Part shown: in pieces, positions 54,238-63,578 of the stretch
Layout of the letters: every line of letters starts with the position of its first letter
How positions within the stretch are numbered: the first letter of the stretch is position 1
NCBI RefSeq assembly: GCF_003945385.1
Contig: NZ_AP018920.1
Location: 2,976,001-3,040,000, forward strand
Length of the DNA: 64,000 bases
Direction: 5' to 3'
From: Pseudonocardia autotrophica
GTDB lineage: Bacteria; Actinomycetota; Actinomycetes; Mycobacteriales; Pseudonocardiaceae
The notes under the pieces: generated by a model
Database searches by the model: none
What the model was told of the DNA's origin: nothing
What the model saw: only the letters and a program-made list of their open reading frames with translations
Translations under genes and position numbers: made by a program

Positions 54238-54699
54238 CTACGGGCGCGGCTGCGGGGGACGGTCGAGCTTCGCGTGGTCGGGGACCTCACCGCTGATGAC
54301 GAGTGCACCGGTCAGACCGCGGCCCTCGTCGTTGCCGCTCTGGGATCCGTAGTAGTAGGTGCCCGGTCCGTCCAGGTTGAGCCGGGCGATCCCCTTGGCG
54401 TGGTTCACCAGCCAGAGGAACTTGGGATCCCCGTTGCTCGGGAGGACGGCGCAGTGGGTGTTCTTGTCGTCGTTGAGGAGTGTGAGCTCGATGTCGCCAC
54501 CCCGCGGGAAGATGAGGATCGAGGGCTCGTACCGCAGCTCGTCCTCCGGGATCCGGATGGTCGCGCGCAGCACGCCGTCGGTCCCCTCCTCGGCGTATCC
54601 GATGCTGCCGGTGTTGAGCAGCCGACCGAGTGCTGTCCTGTTCTGGCCGTCCAGACCGGCCGCGGCCAGCTCGGCCGATCGATCTTCGGTCGTCGTCAT
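54238..54699 (-). CDS. Cupredoxin-like protein paired with the PQQ dehydrogenase
   Basis: A 153-aa protein whose C-terminal half (about 55-145) reads as a cupredoxin barrel: ILIFPRGGDIELTLLNDD, NTHCAVLPSNGD and PGTYYYGSQSGNDEGRGLTG. One His (NTHC) sits where the first copper His belongs, but the Cys-His-Met loop of true type I copper proteins is missing. No signal peptide is visible. ATG at 54697-54699 lies 8 bases after GGAGG; another ATG at 54705 is too close to that site. Likely partner or electron-transfer adaptor of the dehydrogenase 16 bp downstream (inference). Confidence 0.65.
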   Translation of the reverse strand: MTTTEDRSAELAAAGLDGQNRTALGRLLNTGSIGYAEEGTDGVLRATIRIPEDELRYEPSILIFPRGGDIELTLLNDDKNTHCAVLPSNGDPKFLWLVNHAKGIARLNLDGPGTYYYGSQSGNDEGRGLTGALVISGEVPDHAKLDRPPQPRP

Positions 54700-55259
54700 T
54701 GACATATCCTCCCGAGCGAAATTGTCGGCGGTGCCATGATCACTTTCACACTGCGTCGAGGCGGTCGTCAACCCCGGACCCCGGCTCATTCACAATAAAG
54801 ATCACGGGCCCTCCGGACGCGCCCTCGAATGGTCAATCCGGGCGGCCGCCCGGGTCCGCTGGATTGCGGAGCGGACCGTTGTGGCGTGGGCCGGCCGGCT
54901 CGGCGGCGCGGGGCGCCCGGGCGCGCGGGCCGGCGCTCCGACGCCTCCCCGATGCCTTCGCACTGCGTCGAGTCTACCGGTGATCGTCGAGGTCAGCGCG
55001 ATGATTCCGAAGATCGCGCGACGACTCGGGCTGGACGGGCGAGGGGTGGTGTCAGTGGATCTCCGGTGCCTCGCCGATGGCTCCGGCGGCGTCTCCGCCG
55101 GGGCGTCCGCCGGTGGCCGGCCGCCCGGATTCGGTGACTGCCAGAGACGTTCGCCCGGCGCCGGTGTGCGCATTTCTCCGGGGCGTTGCGCGCAGAATCT
55201 TCGGATTTTCGCCCCCATTTTCAGGGGGTCTCGGCGGCCTCGCCCTGCTGCTGTTGGGC

Positions 55260-55288
55260 GACAATTCCGGGTGATTCCCGGAATTGTC
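55260..55288. other. Isolated 12-bp hairpin in the gene-free region
   Basis: Perfect arms 55260-55271 and 55277-55288 enclose the loop TGATT. No T-tract follows on either strand and no gene ends nearby (the nearest stop is 478 bases away), so it could belong to a small RNA or be an operator. Confidence 0.4.
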
Positions 55289-55509
55289 CGACGGCGCCTG
55301 GGGGATCGGCTCGGGGCGGCGTCGGCCGGGATCGTGCTCCGGCGCGGCGAGGGCGTTGCGGGCCTGTGACGTGCGCTGTTCGTCCGGTTCGTGATCGTTC
55401 CGGATCCGATTCCGTCCGGTGTGGATGGTGTACGGGGTGCTCCGGTGGTCGCTGCCGCGATCGCCGCGGTCCGGCATTCCCGGTGCTCCGTCGATGTGAC
55501 CGAGGGAAT

Positions 55510-55523
55510 GAAACACATGTTTC
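55510..55523. promoter_or_regulatory. Dyad GAAACA-CA-TGTTTC (copy 2)
   Basis: A perfect 6-2-6 inverted repeat about 800 bases upstream of the PQQ operon. The same half-sites appear at 56978-56991 and, less perfectly, at 47968-47982. Confidence 0.5.
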
Positions 55524-55766
55524 CCGGAGCCGTCCGGCGTGCTCGACCGGGCGTGAGCGGGTGACCCATTCGGAAGCGGGCCCGCCCGCCCGGCGCCGGC
55601 GGCAGCACGGTCCGCGGTGGCCCGGAGCGCCCCGGGCCGGTCGGCGGCGCCGCGGTACCGGCCCACCTGACCTTCGGGTGAGGTGCCGGGACCGGGTGGG
55701 CCCGGTGCGCGCGGCCCCGGCCGGGGCACCGATGCTCACCGCGGTGCCGCACGGCGCGGCGCGGGA

Positions 55767-56528
55767 TCACCAGAACTTGATCCCGGCGGCCTTGAGCCGC
55801 CGCCGGTGCTGACGCATCGCGGTCTCGATCGCGTCCTCGGTGAGGAGATCGCCCCAGACCTTCGCGGCGGTCTCGGCCTGCTCGAGCATCGCGTCCGCCT
55901 CCGTGGGGCAGATGTCGGCGCTCTGCACGATGCGCGAGCCGAACCCGATGTGCCAGCGCTCGTCGCGCAGCACGAGCTCCACGCCCTTGTGCATGCCGGG
56001 CAGCGCGACCGACAGCCCGTCCAGGGTGGCGAGCATCGCGTGCTGCCCGGCCAGCAGGACCACACCCTCGATCACCATGTGATAGAGCCCGACCGCCGAG
56101 GTCAGGTCCTGGCGGTCGTCGGCGAGCCGGCGGGCGGTCTCCGGCAGGCGCACCTCGAGCAGGTCGACGAGCTCGGGGGCCGCCCGGTCGCGCAGCACGT
56201 CCAGCCGCTGGGCCGGGGTGTCCCCGGGGACACCCGCGACGTCGGCGGCGACCAGGTCGAAGAAGCGGGCGTGCCGTGCCTCGTCGCGCGCCTGGGCCCG
56301 GAAGCAGGCCTCCATCGAGTCGTCGAGCGCCGCCGCCCGGTACGCGTCGAGCTGGCCGGCGACCGCGAACTCGGCGATGCAGAACCCGGCGAGCAGGCCG
56401 AGCACCCGGGTGCGCTCGGTCTCGGTCAGCCGGGGCCATGCCGCACGGTCGGCGGTGTAGTCGATCGCCGTCTCGTCCCACTGGATCGAGTCGGCGAGGG
56501 TCACGAAGTGTCGGTATCCGGTGATCAT
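55767..56528 (-). CDS. R2-like ligand-binding oxidase (R2lox-type ferritin-like di-iron protein)
   Basis: A 253-aa helical protein with a full di-metal site: E53, E83/H86 (RDEARHARFF), E154 (HMVIEGVVLL) and E190/H193 (RDERWHIGFG). The spacing fits R2/R2lox. V56, three residues after E53, and Y149, five before E154, fall where mycobacterial R2lox forms its Val-Tyr ether cross-link (V71/Y162 there). So R2lox, with a Mn/Fe cofactor, is a better reading than ribonucleotide reductase. It is shorter than the 314-aa M. tuberculosis protein. Starts 20 bp after the rubredoxin gene; ATG at 56526-56528. Confidence 0.8.
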   Translation of the reverse strand: MITGYRHFVTLADSIQWDETAIDYTADRAAWPRLTETERTRVLGLLAGFCIAEFAVAGQLDAYRAAALDDSMEACFRAQARDEARHARFFDLVAADVAGVPGDTPAQRLDVLRDRAAPELVDLLEVRLPETARRLADDRQDLTSAVGLYHMVIEGVVLLAGQHAMLATLDGLSVALPGMHKGVELVLRDERWHIGFGSRIVQSADICPTEADAMLEQAETAAKVWGDLLTEDAIETAMRQHRRRLKAAGIKFW

Positions 56529-56548
56529 GAGGCTGCGTCCTCGCTCCC

Positions 56549-56758
56549 CTAGAAGTCCTCGCCCGGTTCCAGCAGCCGGAAGTCCGCCTTGGTGGCACCG
56601 CAGATCGGGCACATCCAGTCGTCCGGGATGTCCTCGAACGCGGTCCCCGGCGGGATGCCGCTGTCCGGGTCGCCCTCGTCCGGGTCGTAGACGAACCCGC
56701 AGGGCTCACAGACCCAGAACCGGGTCTCCGCCGCGGCCTCCGCCGCACCGACACTCAT
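56549..56758 (-). CDS. Rubredoxin
   Basis: A 69-aa one-iron electron carrier. Iron ligands are two C-x-x-C-G loops, [10 protein letters not shown] and [12 protein letters not shown], separated by [18 protein letters not shown]. It directly precedes the R2lox-like gene in the same operon, so it probably supplies electrons to that oxidase. ATG at 56756-56758; the N-terminus is 12-15 residues longer than the minimal rubredoxin. Confidence 0.95.
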   Translation of the reverse strand: MSVGAAEAAAETRFWVCEPCGFVYDPDEGDPDSGIPPGTAFEDIPDDWMCPICGATKADFRLLEPGEDF

Positions 56759-56977
56759 GTCCCGGCCGCCGGATGCGCGATCCCGCCGGGCGGCCGGGAT
56801 GTCGCCCGGCGGCCGATGGTGGGTGGTGGCGGGTGCACGGCGGCATCCTCGAGTGTCGTCATGTGACTCCCACGGCTTCATCGCCTCGTCGCGGACGCGG
56901 ACACCCCCGTCCTGCGCGGACGGGGCGTCGCCTCTCCCAGGGAGCCACACCCCGTGCTCCGATCGCAAGGGAAAGCG

Positions 56978-56991
56978 GAAACACGTGTTTC
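56978..56991. promoter_or_regulatory. Dyad GAAACA-CG-TGTTTC (copy 3)
   Basis: A perfect 14-bp palindrome in the 272-base gap between the divergent rubredoxin and kinase genes, 39 bases before the kinase ATG. It has the same half-sites as the dyad at 55510. The rest of 56759-57030 has no gene. Confidence 0.5.
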
Positions 56992-57030
56992 GCCCTCGGC
57001 GGTGTCCGGTCGCATGCGAAGCTCGTGACC

Positions 57031-58953
57031 ATGACCGATCCCGTCCGGCCCGGTGCGGACGAATCCGCACCGGAGACCATGGGGCCCTACCGGCTCGGCC
57101 GGCTGCTCGGGTCCGGGGCCTCCGGGCAGGTGTACGCCGCCGTCGACGGCCGGGGGCGCGAGGTCGCGGTGAAGATCGTCCGGCGGGAGCGGGCGACCGG
57201 AGCGGGGTTCCGCAGCCGGTTCCGGCGGGAGGTCGAGGCGGCCCGCAGGATGCCCGCCCGCTACACCGCACCCGTCGTCGACGCCGATCCGGACGGCGAC
57301 CCGCCCTGGGTGGCCACCGCGCTGCTGACCGGGCCGACCCTGGAGCGTCGGGTCCGCGACGGCGGCCCGCTGCGCGGGCGCGAGCTGACCCGGCTCGCGA
57401 CCGGGCTGCTGCGGGCGCTCACCGCGATGCACCGGGCCGGGCTGGTGCACCGGGACCTGAAACCGGCGAACGTGGTGCTCACCCCGCGCGGGCCGATGGT
57501 GGTCGACTTCGGCATCGCGCACACGCCCGGCGACACCCGGTTGACCCGGACCGGGAGCACCGTCGGCACACCCGCGTACATGGCTCCGGAACAGGCGGCC
57601 GGGGAAGCGGGGGAGCCGGGCCCGGCCGCCGACGTGCACGCGTTCGGCGCGGTCCTCGTGTTCGCCGCGACCGGGGCATCGCCCTACCCCGGCGACACCG
57701 TCCCGGCGGTGTTCTACCGGCTGCTGCACGGCAGCCCCGAGCTGGGCGCGACGCCGGAGCCGCTGCGTGCGGTCGCGGCGGCCTGCCTGCGCCGCGATCC
57801 CGCCGAGCGGCCGTCGGCCGCGGCGCTGCTCGGCCGGCTCCGGCGGCGCGGGCGGCGGACCGCGGTCGCGGTGCTCGCCGCGGTGGCGGTGGTGGTGCCG
57901 GCCCTCGTGCTGCTGCGTCCGGACGCCCCCGGCCCGGGACCGGATCCGGACCCGGCGGGGGACCAGGTGACCGTCGTCGACGCCGATCTGGACGCCGACC
58001 CCGGCTCGGCCCCCGGCCCCGGGGCCGGGCCGGCCGCCACCGCACCGGTCCCGCCGCCGACGGCGCCCGGACCGGTGGTCGAGCTGGGGCACCGGGCCGA
58101 TCGGGTGGTGGCCGCCGCCGGACGGATCCACGTCGCCGATCCCGACGGCCGTGCGGTGACCGTGCTCGACCCGGCGGGCGAGGTGCTGGGACGGGTCGAC
58201 GTGGGCGGCTTCCCGGCCGCGCTCGCCGTGAGCCCGGCCGGCAGCCGGCTGTACGTGGTGCTGAGCAGCACGCCGACCCGGGTCGTCTCGGTCGACACCG
58301 CGAACCTGACGGTCACCGCGACCGCCGAGATCGGCACCGGCGGCGGCGCGGACATCGTGTGGTCGCCGGACGTCGTCGCCGGGCCGGACGCGGTGGTCGT
58401 CACCGATCCGCGCTCGTCCACCGTGACGGCGCTCGACCCGGTGACGCTGGGGCCGCTCGGCAGCATCGAGCCGGCCACCCGCCCGGTCGCAGCCGGAGCA
58501 GCCGGCTCGGTGGGCGGGGGGATCGTGGTCGCCGGATCGGACCCCGGGGGTGGCAGCCGGATCGAGACGGTGCGCCCGCCCTGGACGGCCGCGGCGACCG
58601 CCGTCCCGGGGCCAGACGACGTCGCGGACCTGGTGGCGCTGCCCGGCGGTGACGTCGTGGTGGCCGTCGCCGGGACGGCCGACGGCGTGCCCGGGCTGCG
58701 GCTGCTCGGGGCGGACGGCACGGTCCGTGCGACCCGCTCCGACGTGCCCGCGGCGCGGCTGGCCACGGCGCCGGGCCTGGTGTTCGCGCTCGACGCGACG
58801 ACCGGCACCGTCACGGTGGTGGACGCGGGCACCCTCGAGACGGTCGCCGAGATCCCCGGTTCCGGGGCCGCCGCCGATCTCGCCGTCGCACCGGACGGGC
58901 GGGCGCTCTACCTGAGTACCGGCCGGACGCTGCGGATCGTCACGGCTCAGTAG
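57031..58953 (+). CDS. Ser/Thr protein kinase with extracellular beta-propeller
   Basis: A 640-aa receptor-type kinase. The kinase domain (about 20-265) has glycine loop [10 protein letters not shown]48, HRDLKPANV (D142), DFG and MAPEQ. One membrane helix (about 275-294) and a Pro/Asp-rich linker lead to a 290-residue beta-propeller (about 350-640) of YVTN-like repeats ([35 protein letters not shown]). It phosphorylates cytosolic targets in response to an external cue. ATG at 57031. The 3' end overlaps the second kinase gene tail-to-tail by 7 bp. Confidence 0.9.
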   Translation: MTDPVRPGADESAPETMGPYRLGRLLGSGASGQVYAAVDGRGREVAVKIVRRERATGAGFRSRFRREVEAARRMPARYTAPVVDADPDGDPPWVATALLTGPTLERRVRDGGPLRGRELTRLATGLLRALTAMHRAGLVHRDLKPANVVLTPRGPMVVDFGIAHTPGDTRLTRTGSTVGTPAYMAPEQAAGEAGEPGPAADVHAFGAVLVFAATGASPYPGDTVPAVFYRLLHGSPELGATPEPLRAVAAACLRRDPAERPSAAALLGRLRRRGRRTAVAVLAAVAVVVPALVLLRPDAPGPGPDPDPAGDQVTVVDADLDADPGSAPGPGAGPAATAPVPPPTAPGPVVELGHRADRVVAAAGRIHVADPDGRAVTVLDPAGEVLGRVDVGGFPAALAVSPAGSRLYVVLSSTPTRVVSVDTANLTVTATAEIGTGGGADIVWSPDVVAGPDAVVVTDPRSSTVTALDPVTLGPLGSIEPATRPVAAGAAGSVGGGIVVAGSDPGGGSRIETVRPPWTAAATAVPGPDDVADLVALPGGDVVVAVAGTADGVPGLRLLGADGTVRATRSDVPAARLATAPGLVFALDATTGTVTVVDAGTLETVAEIPGSGAAADLAVAPDGRALYLSTGRTLRIVTAQ

Positions 58954-60827
58954 ACCCGGTACGACGCCCTGGCCACGGCGATGCCGTGCCCGGTGGTGGT
59001 GTTGCGGCACTCCACCCCGGTCATGCGGCTCACGCAGGTGATCTCGTCGCTGCGCAACGCCCGGTCGAACTCCAGCACCGGCAGCGACGGATCGGCGATG
59101 GTGTCGCCGACGCAGGTCAGCTCACCGGCGGCGGCCCCGGCGAGCCGGGTCCCGGTGCCGTACGCCTGCTGGCAGGACGCCGGGACCGGCGGCACCTCCC
59201 AGGTCCGTTCGAGCACGTCGCAGCGCACCTCGAACGGCTCCAGCGCGCAGGCGATGTTCCCGCTGGGGGAGCTGAACCGCAGCGCACCCGACGGATCGAC
59301 GTAGCGGACCTCCTGCGAGGTGTCGACGACGGTCGCACCGGCGAGTAGATCGGCGGTGTCCCCGGCGGGTGTGGTCGGTGCCGGGGCCGTGGTGCTCGGC
59401 GGGGGTGGCGGCGGGGGCGCGGTCGTCGAGGGGCCGGGCCCGGCCGATGTCCCTTCCGCCGGGGAGCCCCCGGATCCCCACAGCAGCACCGGCACGGCGA
59501 CCACGAGCAGGGCGAGTACGACGGCGATCCCGCCCGCCACCAGCGGCCACCGGCGCCTGCGCCACGGTTCGGCGGTCGCCGGGGGTGCGCCGAGCAGGGT
59601 CGGCGGGGGGAGCGGACCCTGGATGGGGCCCGGTGCGCGGTCGCCGTACGGGGACGGGGTACCGGTCCAGGGCGGGCCGTCCGCCACCCGGGTGCCGTCC
59701 GGACCGGTCCGCGCGGCACCGGCCGCGGAGGCGGCCCGGTCGGGACCGGGCGTGCCGCCCGGGCCGGGTGCGGCGCCGGGTGTTCCGGCTGGGCCGGGTG
59801 CGGTGCCGGGTGTTCCGGCCGAGCCGGGTGCGGCGCTGGGCCTTCCGGCTGGGCCGGGTGCGGTGCCGGGCGTTCCGGCTGGGCCGGCGGCAGCGCCGGT
59901 CGTTCCACTCTGGCCGGGGGCGGTACCGGCGGGGCCGGGGGTTCCACCCGGGGCGGGAACGGCACCGTCCGGTGGGCGGTGCAGCAGCACCGTCCGGCCC
60001 TCCTCGGGCGGTCCGGCGGGCAGGCCGCCGGCCAGCAGCTCGGCCGTGCGCTCCGCGGTCGGCCGGGCCGCCGGATCCTTGTCGAGCAGCATCCGCACCA
60101 CCGGCTCGATCCGGCCGAGGCCGGGCGGGAGGTCCGGCTCGCCGTGCACCACCCGGGACAGCACCGCGGCGGTGCCCCCGCCGCCGAACGGCGTCCGCCC
60201 GCTCGTCACGAACACCAGCAGCGACCCGAGCGCGAACAGGTCCGCGGCCGTCCCGGCGCGCGGGGTGCCGGTGATCTGCTCCGGCGACAGGTACTCCGGG
60301 GTGCCGATGACCTGCCCGGTGGCGGTCAGCGCGGTGCCGTCGATCGCCCGCGAGATCCCGAAGTCGATCAGCCGCGGGCCGCCGCCGGTGAGCAGCACGT
60401 TCGACGGCTTCAGATCCCGGTGCACCAGGCCCCGCGCGTGCAGCGCGGCCAGCGCCGACGCCATCCCCACGCCGAGATCGGCGGCCCGGTCCGCGGACAG
60501 GGTGCCGGCGCGGGCGATCTCGTCGTGCAGGGTCGGCGCGTCGAGATAGGCGGTGGCCAGCCACGGCTGCGCGGCGTCCGGGTCGGCGTCCAGGAACGCC
60601 GCGGTCCAGCCGGGCGGGGCCTGCGCGGCGAGCGCGACCTCCCGGCGGAACCGGGCCCGGAACCCCTCGCTCTCGACGAGCTCGGGATGCACCAGCTTGA
60701 TCGCCGCCCGGCGACCGTCGGGCGCCTCGCCGAGCAGCACCCGGCCCATGCCACCGGCGCCGAGTACTCCGGTGATCCGGTACCGGCCCACCGTGTGCGG
60801 ATCGTCCGGTTCCGGAGGAGTCGTCAC
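58947..60827 (-). CDS. Ser/Thr protein kinase with DUF6636 extracellular domain
   Basis: A 626-aa receptor-type kinase: glycine loop GAGGMGRV, K44, HRDLKPSNV (D138), D155 of DFG, PEYLSPEQ. A Gly/Ala/Pro repeat linker (295-362), one membrane helix (428-450) and a Pro/Thr stalk follow. The extracellular domain (513-626) has six cysteines (C527, C536, C552, C572, C598, C607) and the DUF6636 pattern [33 protein letters not shown] at 60825-60827. A domain of the same type ends the last gene in the window. Confidence 0.9.
   Translation of the reverse strand: MTTPPEPDDPHTVGRYRITGVLGAGGMGRVLLGEAPDGRRAAIKLVHPELVESEGFRARFRREVALAAQAPPGWTAAFLDADPDAAQPWLATAYLDAPTLHDEIARAGTLSADRAADLGVGMASALAALHARGLVHRDLKPSNVLLTGGGPRLIDFGISRAIDGTALTATGQVIGTPEYLSPEQITGTPRAGTAADLFALGSLLVFVTSGRTPFGGGGTAAVLSRVVHGEPDLPPGLGRIEPVVRMLLDKDPAARPTAERTAELLAGGLPAGPPEEGRTVLLHRPPDGAVPAPGGTPGPAGTAPGQSGTTGAAAGPAGTPGTAPGPAGRPSAAPGSAGTPGTAPGPAGTPGAAPGPGGTPGPDRAASAAGAARTGPDGTRVADGPPWTGTPSPYGDRAPGPIQGPLPPPTLLGAPPATAEPWRRRRWPLVAGGIAVVLALLVVAVPVLLWGSGGSPAEGTSAGPGPSTTAPPPPPPPSTTAPAPTTPAGDTADLLAGATVVDTSQEVRYVDPSGALRFSSPSGNIACALEPFEVRCDVLERTWEVPPVPASCQQAYGTGTRLAGAAAGELTCVGDTIADPSLPVLEFDRALRSDEITCVSRMTGVECRNTTTGHGIAVARASYRVY
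59761..59910 (-). repeat. 30-bp tandem repeat, five units, in the kinase linker
   Basis: Five in-frame 30-bp units start at 59761, 59791, 59821, 59851 and 59881. They encode ten-residue TPGTAPGPAG-like repeats between kinase domain and membrane helix. Confidence 0.85.
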
Positions 60828-60887
60828 GCTCGTGAGACTAATGCCTCGCCGCACGACGCCGGGTCCGAATCGGGCCGCCGAGTTCGG

Positions 60888-60957
60888 CCCCGGACGTCCT
60901 GCCCCGGACGTCCTGCCCCGGACGTCCTGCCCCGGACGTTCAGCCCCGGACGTTCAG
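60888..60957. repeat. 14-bp tandem repeat, five units
   Basis: Three copies of CCCCGGACGTCCTG (60888-60929) and two of CCCCGGACGTTCAG (60930-60957). It spans the stop codon of the peptidase gene (60940-60942) and the upstream region of the kinase. The 14-bp unit is not a multiple of three, so changes in copy number would alter the peptidase C-terminus. Confidence 0.95.
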
Positions 60958-63069
60958 CGGCGGGAACCGACCCGCGATGCCGAGCGCCTCCTGCAGGAAC
61001 CGCACCTGGAGCAGCAGCAGGTTCTCCGCGACGACCTCCTGCGGTGTCATGTGCGTGACCCCGGACAGCGGCAGCACCTGGTGCGGACGACCGGCGGCGA
61101 GCAGCGCCGACGACAGCCGCAGGGTGTGCGCCGCGACGACGTTGTCGTCGGCCAGTCCGTGCACGATCATCAGCGGCCGGTGCGGCGCCTGCTCGGTCGG
61201 CGGGATCGCGGCGTCGTCGATCACCGACGAGCGGCGGTACGGCTCACCGCCCGGCAGCCCCAGGTAGCGCTCGGTGTAGTGGGTGTCGTAGAGCGTCCAG
61301 TCGGTCACCGGTGCGCCCGCGATCCCGGCGTGGAAGACGTCCGGGCGGCGCAGCACCGCCAGCGCGGCCAGGTACCCGCCGAACGACCAGCCGCGGATCC
61401 CGACCCGGGTCAGGTCGAGGTCCGGGTACTCCTGCGCCGCCGCGTGCAGCGCCGCGACCTGGTCGTCCAGCACCGGCCCGGCCAGGTCGCCGTGGATCGC
61501 CCGCTCGAACTCCGGGCCGCGGCCGGGGGAGCCGCGCCCGTCGGTGACCAGCACCGCGAACCCATGGTCGGCGAACCAGCGGCTGGTCAGGTAGGCGTTG
61601 CGGGACTGCAGGACGCGCTGCGCGTGCGGCCCGCCGTAGGGGTCGAGCAGCACCGGCAGCGGGGTCCCGGGCACGTGTCCGGTGGGCAGCAGCACCGCGG
61701 ATCGCAGCTCCCGCTCGCCGAACGCGTGCAGCGCGACCGCCGGGGTGAGGCCGGGATCGACGGCGTGCCCGGTCACCGGGTGCACGGCGCCGTCGGTGGT
61801 GAGCAGTTCGGCGTGCGGCGCGGTGTCGAGATCCTGGGAGATCCGGACCAGGGTGCCGCCGGCGGCGGTCCCGGAGTGCAGGCCCGCGGTGGGGGACAGC
61901 GCGACCGGCCCGGCACCCGGCTCGACCGAGTACAGCGCCACCGAGGTCGGCTCGGGCGACGCGCGGAACAGTACGGTCTCGCCGTCGATCCCGAGCACCT
62001 CGCGGACCTGCAGCTCCGGGCCGGTCAGCTCGGTGTCACCGGCGACGAGTCGGCGTGCCCCGCCGTCGTCCACCGCCCGTACCAGCGCGCCGGACGCGGT
62101 CCGGGCCGGGACGCCCGGCACGTTCTCCACCCACACCGGGTCGGTCTGCGAGTGCAGCGCGGTCGTCGCGCCGGTCCGCGGATCGACGGCGAGCACGAGC
62201 ACCTCGCTCTGGTCGCGCGGCTGCACCGAGAGCAGCGGGCCGTGCGCGTCCCACCGGGCGGTCGCCAGGTACTCGTAGCCCGCGGTGTCCCAGGTGACCG
62301 GGGTGCGGGCGCCGCCGGTGGTGACGATCTCCAGGCCGACGGCGGCGTTCGGGGTTCCGGCCGCCGGGTAGCGGACCTCGGCGGGGACCCGGTCGGGATG
62401 CGCGGGATCGGCGATGTACCAGCGGGACACGGGGGACTCGTCGACCCGGGCGACCAGCAGCGCGGCGCCGTCGGGGGACCACCAGAAGCCGCGGGTGCGG
62501 CTCATCTCCTCGGCCGCGGCGAAGTCCGGGAGCCCGTAGGAGACGTCGTCGCCCTCCGGGGTGAGCAGCGCCGTGGTGCTCCCGCCGGCGAGCTCGTGCA
62601 GGTGCAGCGCCCGCTCGGCGACGAACGCGATCCGCTGCCCGGTCGGGTCGATCCGCGGGTCGACGACGGCCTCGATCCCACCGACGTCGAGCGGCCGGAC
62701 GTCCGGCTCGCCGGTCAGTGAGACCGTGAAGGGCCGCCCGGACAGCGCGAACACGGCCCGCTCGACGGCGTCGTCGCAGGTGTAGCCGACCACGCCGCCG
62801 GCCTGCTCACGGACGCGCTCGCGCCGGGCCCGCTCCGCGGCGGGCAGGTCCTCCTCGCCGGGCAGGCCCGGGACCTCGGCCGGATCGACGAGCAGCCGTT
62901 CGACGCCGGTCCGGGCGTCGATCGACCACAGGCAGGTCACCGGATCGGTGCCGGAGCGGCTGCGCAGGAACACCACCCGCGAACCGTCCGGTGCGACGGT
63001 GAAGCCGCGCGGGACACCGAGCGAGAACCGCCTGGTGCGGGCGTGCAGACGGGGGAACGAGTCGGTCAC
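60940..63069 (-). CDS. S9-family (DPP-IV-like) serine peptidase
   Basis: A 709-aa prolyl-oligopeptidase-family enzyme. An N-terminal beta-propeller (about 1-440, with [20 protein letters not shown]) precedes an alpha/beta-hydrolase domain with triad S562 (GWSFGGY), D641 (HGLADDNV) and H673 (GVTHMTP). It removes dipeptides or cuts short peptides; no signal peptide, so cytosolic. GTG at 63067-63069 overlaps the RNase HI stop by four bases. The C-terminal residues PLNVRG are encoded inside the 14-bp tandem repeat. Confidence 0.92.
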   Translation of the reverse strand: MTDSFPRLHARTRRFSLGVPRGFTVAPDGSRVVFLRSRSGTDPVTCLWSIDARTGVERLLVDPAEVPGLPGEEDLPAAERARRERVREQAGGVVGYTCDDAVERAVFALSGRPFTVSLTGEPDVRPLDVGGIEAVVDPRIDPTGQRIAFVAERALHLHELAGGSTTALLTPEGDDVSYGLPDFAAAEEMSRTRGFWWSPDGAALLVARVDESPVSRWYIADPAHPDRVPAEVRYPAAGTPNAAVGLEIVTTGGARTPVTWDTAGYEYLATARWDAHGPLLSVQPRDQSEVLVLAVDPRTGATTALHSQTDPVWVENVPGVPARTASGALVRAVDDGGARRLVAGDTELTGPELQVREVLGIDGETVLFRASPEPTSVALYSVEPGAGPVALSPTAGLHSGTAAGGTLVRISQDLDTAPHAELLTTDGAVHPVTGHAVDPGLTPAVALHAFGERELRSAVLLPTGHVPGTPLPVLLDPYGGPHAQRVLQSRNAYLTSRWFADHGFAVLVTDGRGSPGRGPEFERAIHGDLAGPVLDDQVAALHAAAQEYPDLDLTRVGIRGWSFGGYLAALAVLRRPDVFHAGIAGAPVTDWTLYDTHYTERYLGLPGGEPYRRSSVIDDAAIPPTEQAPHRPLMIVHGLADDNVVAAHTLRLSSALLAAGRPHQVLPLSGVTHMTPQEVVAENLLLLQVRFLQEALGIAGRFPPLNVRG

Positions 63070-63548
63070 GGGGTCCTCTCCGGGGTGTGCGATTCGCGGG
63101 CACGCCGGCCACCGGCCTCCGCGCAGCCCTGCGCGGCGAGCCGGTCGGCGCGTTCGTTCTCCGGGTGGCCCGAGTGGCCCTTCACCCAGAACCAGGTGAC
63201 GTCGTGCCCGCGGACGGCGGCGTCGAGCTCGCGCCACAGGTCGTCGTTCTTGACGGGTTCACCGGCGGCGGTCCGCCAGCCGCGGGTCTTCCACCGGGGC
63301 AGCCACTGGGTGATGCCGTTGCGCACGTAGGTGCTGTCGGTGTGCAGGTGCACGACGCTGCGCCGGGTCAGCACGGCCAGCGCCCGGATCGGCGCGGTGA
63401 GCTCCATCCGGTTGTTCGTGGTCGTGCCCGGCTCGCCGCCGTAGAGGTCCCGCTCGTGGGTGCCGTAGCGGAGCACCGCGCCCCAGCCGCCCGGACCCGG
63501 GTTGGGGACGCAGGCACCGTCGGTGAAGATCTCCACGACCACCGTCAC
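63066..63548 (-). CDS. rnhA: Ribonuclease HI
   Basis: A 160-aa RNase H that cuts the RNA strand of RNA-DNA hybrids. Catalytic residues are D10 ([16 protein letters not shown]), E49 (NRMELTAPI), D71 ([10 protein letters not shown]) and D135 (NERADRLA), with H125 in [12 protein letters not shown] at 63546-63548. Its stop is fused to the peptidase start, so the two are co-translated. Confidence 0.95.
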   Translation of the reverse strand: MTVVVEIFTDGACVPNPGPGGWGAVLRYGTHERDLYGGEPGTTTNNRMELTAPIRALAVLTRRSVVHLHTDSTYVRNGITQWLPRWKTRGWRTAAGEPVKNDDLWRELDAAVRGHDVTWFWVKGHSGHPENERADRLAAQGCAEAGGRRARESHTPERTP

Positions 63549-63578
63549 GGGCCGCGACGTTATCGCCTCGGTGTCCCC

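Larger units (their letters stand above)
54700..55766. other. About 1 kb gene-free region upstream of the PQQ operon
   Basis: No reading frame here has credible codon use or recognisable motifs. It holds the PQQ-operon promoter (a minus-strand TTGACG at 54766-54771 is a -35 candidate), AT-rich patches near 54710-54810, a hairpin at 55260-55288 and a dyad at 55510-55523. It lies between the PQQ operon and the end of the R2lox-like gene. Confidence 0.6.

Noticed and set aside
55052..55739. Open frames on both strands in the gene-free region
   Set aside because: They are Arg/Pro/Ser-rich, have no ribosome binding site or motif, and overlap each other in several frames.
55767..56528. Ribonucleotide reductase small subunit
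   Set aside because: The R2lox cross-link residues fit better, the protein is short, and no large-subunit gene is adjacent; a rubredoxin is.
60888..60957. CRISPR-like array
   Set aside because: The 14-bp units are head-to-tail without spacers and no cas genes are present. The same holds for the other tandem repeats.
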